Source of the DNA: Microthrixaceae bacterium
GTDB lineage: Bacteria > Actinomycetota > Acidimicrobiia > Acidimicrobiales > Acidimicrobilacustridaceae
NCBI GenBank assembly: GCA_947455015.1
Contig: CANGMY010000006.1
Span: forward strand, 1-22,568
Direction of reading: 5' to 3'
Length of the DNA: 22,568 bases
A program made the position numbers and the translations under genes. The notes beneath the pieces were generated by a model. That model did no database searches and was not told where the DNA came from. It saw only the letters and a list, made by a program, of their open reading frames with translations. Positions 17,501 through 22,568 of this stretch are shown one piece after another (the stretch's first letter is position 1; the number at the start of each line of letters is the position of its first letter).

Positions 17501-20016
17501 TCGTTGCGTATCGGTCAGCAATCGAAGAGCTGCGCCGGGAACAAGATATGGCCGATATGGCGCGGCGCTTGGAACAAGCGAGTTCAAAGCTTTCCGAAGT
17601 GCACCCAAATCTCGTTGCTGGATTCAAGCTGGGGAATGCCGATGCAAAGCATTCGCTTGAATCCCTTGATGAACTCCAGTCACTTCGTGATTACCGAGCG
17701 GACATCACAGACTGGATGCTGCAAGTCGGGTCGACCGAACCGACACACGAAGAATTGGCGGAACTACACGCCCTTCACCGTCGCACCGAAACCAAGGTCG
17801 CCGAATTGCGTTGCTGGAACAATGCGATCAATCGACTCCAATCACGACGTGAGCTTCGTTCATCGCTCTCCGCACTCGCTACCGCAATGGACAGAGTTCC
17901 AAAAACTCGCACCGCAAAGACGTTTCCCGCTCGAATGCGTGCACTGCGAAACGCAACCCGAGATGCTGCGCCCGCAATTCCTTGCTGGGTAATGACCGTT
18001 GATAGAACCGCAGAAGTTCTCGGTTACCCGACCGGAGAGGACCGCTTCGATGTCGTAATCGTTGACGAGGCGTCTCAGGCCTGGTTCCCGTCGATGTTTC
18101 TCTACGCAATTGCCGATCAAGTGATCATCGTGGGCGACGATTTGCAAACATCGCCCAGCACCCAGGTTGTCAACGAAGCCGAAATTCGAGCGATTGTTCG
18201 GGAGCACATTCCCGGACATCGCCTTGCCGACCAGGTGGGCGCCGACCTATCGATTTATGACGTTGCTGCAGTTATGACTGGCCCCGACACGATGGTCGAT
18301 CATTTTCGTTGCGTTCCAGAGATCATTGATCTTTCAAATCGTCTCTCGTACGGACCAAAAGGCAAGACACTGATGCCGTCCCGTGTCCGTGAACCCGGTG
18401 CACTTGAACCCGTCATTCAGGTTCAAGTCAATGGAGCTCGAAGCTTTGCAGCCTCAGCGAATCCGATCGAAATTGCCGCAGTTGTGCAACAAGTCATTCA
18501 ATGTCATGCAGATCCAAAATATGCCGGAATGGACTTCGGCGTCGTGGTCGCCGGAACAACTCCAACAGCTCACGTTGCCGCTTTGACCACACAACTCTTA
18601 GACAAACTCGGCCCAATTGCTATGGAACAGCGAAACCTAGAGATTGGCGTTCCATCCCAATTTCAGGGAGCAGAACGAAACGTAATGTTTCTCTCGCTTC
18701 TCGATGTTGCACCTCCCGGGGGTCGACTTCGAAAGTGGCCTCACGAGCACACCGGCCAGAACCGCAGACGAGTTCAACAGCTCAACGTTGCAGTTTCACG
18801 AGCAAAAGACCAGCTGTGGATCTTCCGTTCGTTCGATCTTCAGAGCCTTGCCCCAGATGACGCTCGTGCAATCATCGTCCAATCTGAAGCTTCACAACTG
18901 CCAATCCTTGAAGAACAGTTGAAAGCGTGCGGATCGAATTTCGAACGTGATGTCGTAAGGGCTCTGGCAGCAGCCGACCCAACCTTGATTATCAGAACAC
19001 AAGTTGAAGCAATCGGTTACGCAATCGACATCGTCATTGAAAACAACAAAGGTCACCGACTCGCTGTCGAATGCGACGGAGATCGCTGGCATTCCGAACG
19101 TCCAGATGTTCGTGCAGACCTATACCGACAGCGAACGCTCGAGGCAATCGGTTGGCGATTCGATCGCTTCCTTGCATCTGAGTGGTATGCCGATCCGGAG
19201 GGAAGAACTAAAGAGACTCTCGATCGCCTACGAGGGGTCTCAGTAACGCTGGATGACCCAAAAGTTTCAGGCTTTCGGAGTGACGGCGCTCCGAAAGCCC
19301 TCAACAAGGTTGAGGTCGTCAACCGAGCCGTCAAATACGACGATGTAGATGATGACGACGACGATATGTGGTCCGATGACTACGTCGAGCTTGACCCATC
19401 TGACTATTCAGATCTCATCTCGGCGTTCGATCTGGACAGATTCCTGCCAAAAGCTGACTACGAGGGAAGCGACTCGTTTGGTTCGCCCTGGCATGAGCCG
19501 ACGTCGTTACCTGAATATCTCGACAGTATCGACCCTCAGTCGCCTACAGGCGAAGAATTTGAATTTGATGAATTGATTCGGACAGACCAGTTCGATGAGT
19601 TAGTCGATGAAATCGAAGCAGCCGCCGGTGATCTTCTTCCAGAAACCCCTGAGCGGCTCGCAGCAGTAGTTGAAGAACCGGTAACTCAACCTCCAAAGCC
19701 AAAGCCCGCACCGACACCGACACCGACACCGACACCGAAGACAAAGAAGCAGACAAAGTCACCTAAACCTTCGAAGCCGCCTACAAAAGCGAGCACTCCT
19801 TCGCTCTTTCTGGCCGGATCAACCGGATCAACCGGAAGTAAATCCAAACCTAAGCGCCCAACGACGAAAATGACTCGTTCAGAATCAAACCGTCAACTCG
19901 CCGCCGCCATGCGGAAAATTAATGTCGACCCCCACGGTCGAGCCTGGGAAGAAGCCAAACGTCTTGTTGCAAACGGTGCAACTTTCGATGAAGCGGCAGC
20001 TCGCTGCATGAAATAA
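14506..20016 (+). CDS. Giant Upf1/DNA2-like helicase with Vsr/DUF559-like nuclease
   Basis: In this 1836-residue protein the helicase motifs are intact: Walker A GPPGTGKT at 316-323, DEAS at 1187-1190, GDDLQTSPS at 1210-1218, FQGAE at 1386-1390 and LNVAVSRAKD at 1426-1435. About 860 residues lie between motifs I and II; they are largely helical and charged, probably coiled coils forming a long inserted arm. A nuclease domain of the Vsr/DUF559/MTES_1575 type spans about 1480-1585, with D1508 and VECDGDRWH (1521-1529), then RQRTLEAIGW. The tail has an Asp run near 1610-1620, Thr-Pro repeats at 1736-1744, a Lys/Pro-rich linker and a short helical end. It likely senses and destroys invading nucleic acid. 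The scheme recalls Mokosh-type helicase-nucleases but with a different nuclease, so the comparison is inference. Confidence 0.85.
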   Translation: MGETTRPEDLAAFIRDIEESTASNPRTIADQTKDGFAVWCHEAAALGPVSSPFLESRKRPSDIFLSLARPAQNPPSPKRQPDGTILPEDARRHEQEVMQWEKHKRLYDQLFSARTPPEKMELVVSNVLLVTNTEKGEIRRHLFVAPAEIVLDSTTGHIQVTAIDAFDTEINWTPGEIRERLTDRNGGLEDLQEAQCQSEVEDAVLKIVSSFGTKGSVLPSPNEPAILGSVGFGSFPAVLLRKKESSAFLQTLRDMAADIESGGFVSDPFMMIVDPEFRPDYKPVINEEAALPLPANVEQRSMIDRARSEPHMVIQGPPGTGKTHTIANLAAVLMAEGRRVLITAENDRALSEVQSKLPDSMKPLMLPMLRERGTGLLEASVNALNTRAGSGGTNEERLVEIDRYLKDLERIQSQINEAEIRLIKIADADRETRSLQGISLPLSGHQQVLSSKVDQLEFVDQFLGDTGHGTQADASLLVELFPIVTPTHENLRQLRFPEGLLEPGELATWLSEHRSQLAVLGDPTPYNYGELIDRVDEFAQLSNKLQQLPPIPWSQILLTRDDYLAGAKEALAVRGAVNHGVTVDNPADRAAATDTLQAYLKLDPGRFDQPLADLVLIFDRAKNHLQTFALVQSAVFTQYERASELTAACESALQTLARDRSGLLTQYVIDHRIDIQSKIDLLIEEAEQLLEGTRIPLGLPVQVLEGAPPAHELLRQAEALELHLVAGGKMKRTIGTPKAVKDVAELTTFVRVDGSEIDTIEEAKRAVDYFRFQKAIALCDEWANQHQLEKPETESHFEWLKAVIKLPDSGRQVADSLNLVDSLVTFTAGNAPKDPALLLEAGLATVSNEIIESLSEFVENASIHESEIRIDGVPIRSRAEATQALESFLASEIRERQHGLLPSGWAASCNALDVRNDGLVHILETCAAAAAVPGEARSVELTPSSVNQIVEKIQTDNRRAELQADYERVVGRLNRALTACVPKSPATQAIEAALGSEDVVAYRSAIEELRREQDMADMARRLEQASSKLSEVHPNLVAGFKLGNADAKHSLESLDELQSLRDYRADITDWMLQVGSTEPTHEELAELHALHRRTETKVAELRCWNNAINRLQSRRELRSSLSALATAMDRVPKTRTAKTFPARMRALRNATRDAAPAIPCWVMTVDRTAEVLGYPTGEDRFDVVIVDEASQAWFPSMFLYAIADQVIIVGDDLQTSPSTQVVNEAEIRAIVREHIPGHRLADQVGADLSIYDVAAVMTGPDTMVDHFRCVPEIIDLSNRLSYGPKGKTLMPSRVREPGALEPVIQVQVNGARSFAASANPIEIAAVVQQVIQCHADPKYAGMDFGVVVAGTTPTAHVAALTTQLLDKLGPIAMEQRNLEIGVPSQFQGAERNVMFLSLLDVAPPGGRLRKWPHEHTGQNRRRVQQLNVAVSRAKDQLWIFRSFDLQSLAPDDARAIIVQSEASQLPILEEQLKACGSNFERDVVRALAAADPTLIIRTQVEAIGYAIDIVIENNKGHRLAVECDGDRWHSERPDVRADLYRQRTLEAIGWRFDRFLASEWYADPEGRTKETLDRLRGVSVTLDDPKVSGFRSDGAPKALNKVEVVNRAVKYDDVDDDDDDMWSDDYVELDPSDYSDLISAFDLDRFLPKADYEGSDSFGSPWHEPTSLPEYLDSIDPQSPTGEEFEFDELIRTDQFDELVDEIEAAAGDLLPETPERLAAVVEEPVTQPPKPKPAPTPTPTPTPKTKKQTKSPKPSKPPTKASTPSLFLAGSTGSTGSKSKPKRPTTKMTRSESNRQLAAAMRKINVDPHGRAWEEAKRLVANGATFDEAAARCMK
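19711..19734 (+). repeat. Hexanucleotide repeat (CCGACA)x4 in the giant gene
   Basis: Four perfect CCGACA units encode the Pro-Thr part of the linker near residues 1736-1744. A second small repeat, CCGGATCAA twice, occurs near 19815-19832 and encodes Gly-Ser-Thr repeats. Because the unit is six bases, slippage changes only linker length and does not break the frame. Confidence 0.7.
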
Positions 20017-20034
20017 CAGACCGAGGAGAGCTTC

Positions 20035-20100
20035 ATGCTTCCGATCACGGAAAAATCCATCATTGCGCCTGCGCCCGTTCGGGTCGCACACCAGAGATAA
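20035..20100 (+). CDS. Possible 21-residue ORF between helicase and HNH genes
   Basis: An ATG at 20035 opens a 21-codon frame (MLPITEKSIIAPAPVRVAHQ plus R) ending in TAA. CGAGGAGAG stands only four to five bases before the ATG, a better ribosome binding site than that of most large genes here. It begins 18 bp after the giant gene's stop and ends 45 bp before the HNH start. It could be a small peptide or a leader coupling translation of the HNH gene. It may also be chance; nothing in the peptide is recognised. Confidence 0.3.
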   Translation: MLPITEKSIIAPAPVRVAHQR

Positions 20101-20145
20101 GAACGTTTACTTGATTTTCGCTAGAGGTTTAGAAGGAGCGTTCGG

Positions 20146-21045
20146 ATGAACAGTTTCGATTTCGATTGGCTTGCCCGTCAGGCAGCATTCGCCTTCGTTG
20201 AGAATCTCGCTCAGGAACACGGTGGAGTTGTTCCTTGGAAGTCGCTCACTCACGACTTTTCATTCCAGGGCGTACACATTTCCCTCATTGGACAAAAGGG
20301 AATCTGGAAGCCCAAGGGGCTCGATCTCCCCATCTCAGTTACAACGAGTCCAACAGATCCCTATGGAGACGAAGCGGGTGACGACGGGCTCCTCCGATAT
20401 CGGTATGAAGGCACAGATCCCCTGAAAAACACCAACCGCGGCCTACGCACCCTGATGGAACAAGGGCGCCCATTGCTCTACTTCCGCGGTGTCGACTCAG
20501 GCTGGTACACCCCACTGTGGCCACTGGTAATCGTCGAGGACCACCCCGATGAGCTCACGTTCTTTATGGCATGTGAAGACGTTGATGCCTTACGCCCCGG
20601 AATTCCCTCCGACATTGCTGATGCTGCTCGGCGCAAATACGTGACACGTCTCGCGGTTGTTCGACTTCACCAGGCTGGATTCCGCAAGCGAGTACTCACC
20701 GCGTATCGCAATCAATGCTCAATTTGTCACCTGAAGCACACCGAGCTGCTCGACGCTGCTCACATCATCAGCGACAAGGCCGAACACGGCGAACCAGTCG
20801 TTCCGAACGGGCTCTCACTCTGCAAGATCCATCATGCGGCGTTCGATACCAACATCCTTGGCGTGACACCGGATTACAAAATTGAAATCCGTGAGGATGT
20901 TCTCGAGGAAGTTGATGGTCCGATGCTCCGCTACGGACTGCAGGCAACGCACGGATCGAAACTGATTCTTCCAAATCGCGAGGCCGAGAGGCCTGATCGC
21001 AAGCGGCTCGAGAAGCGTTACGAGGAATTTCTCGCGGCGAGTTAG
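20146..21045 (+). CDS. HNH restriction endonuclease
   Basis: In this 299-residue protein the C-terminal part holds the HNH nuclease: C191-x2-C194 (CSICHLKH), LDAAHI at 202-207 with H206, NGLSLC at 221-226 and KIHHAAFD at 227-234. The two CxxC-type pairs build the structural zinc site and H206 would be the general base. This layout matches the COG3440-type predicted restriction endonucleases. The first 150 residues have GVHISLIGQKGIWKPKGLDL and LLYFRGVDSGWYTPLWP and may bind DNA or modified bases; that is inferred. AAGGAG seven bases before the ATG is the best Shine-Dalgarno in the window. The gene is 129 bp after the giant helicase in the same direction and probably shares its transcript. It closes the defence island. 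Confidence 0.9.
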   Translation: MNSFDFDWLARQAAFAFVENLAQEHGGVVPWKSLTHDFSFQGVHISLIGQKGIWKPKGLDLPISVTTSPTDPYGDEAGDDGLLRYRYEGTDPLKNTNRGLRTLMEQGRPLLYFRGVDSGWYTPLWPLVIVEDHPDELTFFMACEDVDALRPGIPSDIADAARRKYVTRLAVVRLHQAGFRKRVLTAYRNQCSICHLKHTELLDAAHIISDKAEHGEPVVPNGLSLCKIHHAAFDTNILGVTPDYKIEIREDVLEEVDGPMLRYGLQATHGSKLILPNREAERPDRKRLEKRYEEFLAAS

Positions 21046-21063
21046 CCGCTTAGTCGCGTGAAC

Positions 21064-21091
21064 CTGACGACCTAGACAGCGGGGTTACTCT
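21064..21091 (+). promoter_or_regulatory. Possible promoter for a leaderless amidase mRNA
   Basis: CTGACG (21064-21069) and TACTCT (21086-21091) are separated by 16 bases, and the TACTCT box ends eight bases before the amidase ATG at 21100. No Shine-Dalgarno sequence is present. Together these fit a leaderless transcript, which is common in Actinobacteria. The boxes are weak matches, so this is tentative. Confidence 0.35.
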
Positions 21092-21099
21092 CGCTACTG

Positions 21100-21933
21100 A
21101 TGCGCTTCCGTCTCACCATTATGAGTCTTGCCCTCGGCGTACTTCTTCTCGCTGCATGCGGCAGCGCGTCGTCGACCTCGATTTCGAAATCTGATGAGTC
21201 TTCGACAACGGAGTCCTCAACCACGACCACGCTGGCCACCACCACGTCATCAACCACAACGACAACCGCCAAGCTTCCGCTCACTGGAAAAGTTGTCGCC
21301 ATCGACGCCGGTCACAACGGTGGCAACGCTGCACACTCTGCCGACATCAATCAACTTGTCGACGCCGGCAATGGCGTCACGAAAGCCTGCGATACCAGCG
21401 GCACTGCATCGAACGACGGCTATCCCGAATACGAGTTCACACTTTCGGTTGCCAAGGATCTTCAGGCGTTACTGCAAGCCCAGGGCGCAACCGTTGTGAT
21501 GGTGCGCACCGATTCGGCCGGATGGGGTCCATGCATCACGCAACGAGCCAAGATCGGTAACGACGCCCACGCCGACATCGCCATTTCCATTCACGGCGAC
21601 AGCAACGATGCCGCCGGCACTCGTGGCTTTCACGTCCTCGTTCCCCAAACAACCAACGTGAATGCCGCGGTCGCTCCGGCATCGAATCGATTTGGCACGC
21701 TGTTACGCGACTCGTTCCTCACCACCGGTATGCCCGTTTCGAACTATTTGGGAACGAACGGCATCATGCCCAGAGGCGATCTTGGCGGACTCAACCTTTC
21801 CACCGTTCCCAAGGTGTTCATCGAATGCGGCAACATGCGCAACGCCACTGATGCGTCGATGATGCGCTCCGATGCATTCCAACAATCGGCGGCTGAGGCA
21901 ATCGATACAGCGGTCGTTCAGTTCCTGAGCTGA
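21100..21933 (+). CDS. N-acetylmuramoyl-L-alanine amidase lipoprotein (Amidase_3)
   Basis: This 277-residue protein begins with a lipoprotein signal, MRFRLTIMSLALGVLLLAAC, with the lipobox LAAC and lipidated C20. A Ser/Thr-rich linker runs to about residue 57. The Amidase_3 domain (62-277) has zinc ligands H72 (VAIDAGHNGG), E112 (YPEYEFTLSVA) and H165 (ISIHGDS), and the catalytic E242 (VFIECGNMRN). It cleaves the amide bond between N-acetylmuramic acid and L-alanine in peptidoglycan, acting outside the cell at the membrane surface. All catalytic residues are present. It reads in the same direction as the HNH gene but 54 bp away with its own likely promoter, and is probably a housekeeping gene. 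Confidence 0.92.
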   Translation: MRFRLTIMSLALGVLLLAACGSASSTSISKSDESSTTESSTTTTLATTTSSTTTTTAKLPLTGKVVAIDAGHNGGNAAHSADINQLVDAGNGVTKACDTSGTASNDGYPEYEFTLSVAKDLQALLQAQGATVVMVRTDSAGWGPCITQRAKIGNDAHADIAISIHGDSNDAAGTRGFHVLVPQTTNVNAAVAPASNRFGTLLRDSFLTTGMPVSNYLGTNGIMPRGDLGGLNLSTVPKVFIECGNMRNATDASMMRSDAFQQSAAEAIDTAVVQFLS

Positions 21934-21980
21934 CCGGCGAATTCGCCCCAAGCGCACATTCCGCCCCACTACGTGCGTTA

Positions 21981-22020
21981 CCCCTTTAGCGCGACCTCAC
22001 TGGTCTGCGAACGAAAGGGG
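21981..22020 (+). promoter_or_regulatory. Leader hairpin that would cover a ribosome binding site
   Basis: CCCCTTT (21981-21987) pairs with AAAGGGG (22014-22020). Inside, CGC-GACC (21990-21996) pairs with GGTC-t-GCG (22002-22009) around the loop TCACT. Together they form an imperfect stem of 14 pairs. AAAGGGG is also the Shine-Dalgarno sequence of the gene at 22026, so the folded form would hide it. This suggests translational control by temperature, a protein or a ligand, if the hairpin is transcribed. Confidence 0.45.
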
Positions 22021-22025
22021 ATTTC

Positions 22026-22400
22026 ATGTCTTCTGTTACTGCCATCGTTGCCATCGGTTCCATTCATCCCAATGACGGGTGCATCAATCCCAGTCACATC
22101 GCTCTTCTCCACGAGGGCAGTCGGGCCGCGTGGACGCTTCACGATCTGAGCGAACACCCCGACGCTCGCCGCAAGTGGATGCCCGAGTCCCCCGACCTCA
22201 TCGCCCCAACGCTCATCAACGAGATCCTCCCGCTGTGTCACACACATGCGGTGTCGGCCACGCTCGTTCACAACAGTTCGTTGCGGGCCGAAGATCTTCA
22301 GTCCCTCACCGAGATCGATGTCGAGATCAATCGACCCACCTGGTCTCGCATCTACAGCGGCTGGTCGAACGACTGGATCGTCAAGGACAAAGAGCGCTGA
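22026..22400 (+). CDS. Small protein of unknown function
   Basis: This is a 124-residue protein. It starts MSSVTAIVAIGSIHPNDGCI and has an acidic middle and a C-terminal stretch rich in Trp (PTWSRIYSGWSNDWIV). No signal peptide, membrane helix or known domain is visible. Two cysteines (C19, C71) are the only ones, and C71 lies in LPLCHTHAVS. AAAGGGG five bases before the ATG supports the start. The same bases can be sequestered by the preceding hairpin. Codon use looks like that of the amidase gene next door, so it is likely a backbone gene and not part of the defence island. Confidence 0.7.
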   Translation: MSSVTAIVAIGSIHPNDGCINPSHIALLHEGSRAAWTLHDLSEHPDARRKWMPESPDLIAPTLINEILPLCHTHAVSATLVHNSSLRAEDLQSLTEIDVEINRPTWSRIYSGWSNDWIVKDKER

Positions 22401-22520
22401 GGTCGAGTCTTGGCGAAGGCGACCGCTGTCGCACCCGGATGCTCAGATGCCAGTGGCGTCACCGCTCAATGCCGGACCTTCCCCGATTCCCATAAGCCAA
22501 CGTGGAACGAGGAACGCTCT

Positions 22521-22568
22521 ATGGAACCGAATCTGTCCGACAGCCCAGGAGGCCAAACCTCTGGCGTA
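22521..22568 (+). CDS. Start of a further gene, cut by the window edge
   Basis: An ATG at 22521 opens a frame with no stop to the end of the window (MEPNLSDSPGGQTSGV). GAGGAA lies about seven bases before it. The visible part is polar and of low complexity, like the disordered N-terminus of many actinobacterial proteins. Only 16 codons are seen, so no function can be given. Confidence 0.5.
   Translation, partial: MEPNLSDSPGGQTSGV

Noticed and set aside
19711..19734. CCGACA repeat as a phase-variation switch
   Set aside because: A six-base unit cannot change the reading frame; it only alters linker length.
21936..21947. Palindrome GGCGAATTCGCC after the amidase gene as a terminator
   Set aside because: The stem is only four GC pairs around AATT and no T-run follows.
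1..22568. Search for CRISPR array, tRNA, rRNA, IS element or integrase
   Set aside because: No regularly spaced repeats, tRNA-like cloverleaf, transposase motif or tyrosine/serine recombinase was seen on either strand.

Overview
The window looks like an accessory defence and DNA-processing island in the chromosome of a moderately GC-rich actinobacterium, probably of the class Acidimicrobiia. The basis is indirect: codon use, a lipoprotein with a Ser/Thr-rich linker after its lipobox, sparse Shine-Dalgarno sequences with likely leaderless starts, and a concentration of actinobacterial-type restriction and helicase proteins. There is no rRNA, tRNA, integrase, transposase or CRISPR array, so the island boundary is drawn from gene content. 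Ordinary genes flank it: the 5' part of a cupredoxin-like membrane protein on the left (1-231, minus), and a cell-wall amidase lipoprotein plus a small unknown gene on the right (21100-22400, plus).

Left block (358-5285). On the minus strand lie a NERD-UvrD helicase (1491-3110) and, 63 bp downstream, an excisionase-type HTH protein (882-1427). The HTH gene is coupled through an ATGA overlap to a DUF6036/AbiEii-like nucleotidyltransferase-fold protein (358-885). A perfect 9-bp tandem repeat sits just upstream of the HTH gene. A SIMPL-domain protein without a signal peptide (minus) and an Mrr-type restriction endonuclease (plus) diverge from a 179-bp gap. That gap holds two abutting 13-bp perfect palindromes sharing the consensus GTRAYNRTYAC, a strong operator candidate.

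Central minus-strand block (5296-14105). Eight genes read in one direction. The first three overlap tightly: a short methylase-like protein with SAM motif but no NPPY, a full Eco57I-type N6-adenine methylase, and a GIY-YIG/SF2 helicase. This is a restriction-modification-like core. After 138 bp come a DUF4268 nuclease-like protein, a DEDD/RNase H-like protein and three proteins of unknown function, mostly overlapping. One of the unknown genes (6039-6869) is cut by an in-frame TGA; the reading frame stays open on both sides for 275 sense codons. This second five-gene cassette is the best candidate here for an undescribed system.

Right block (14506-21045, plus). A 1836-residue Upf1/DNA2-type SF1 helicase has an insertion of about 860 residues between helicase motifs I and II and a C-terminal Vsr/DUF559-like nuclease domain. 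It is followed by a possible 21-codon ORF with a good ribosome binding site and by an HNH endonuclease. In total the island encodes at least six proteins with recognisable nuclease-like domains, three helicases and two methylase-like proteins. Several independent anti-phage modules are therefore likely stacked together. All functions are assigned by motif reading, without database searches.
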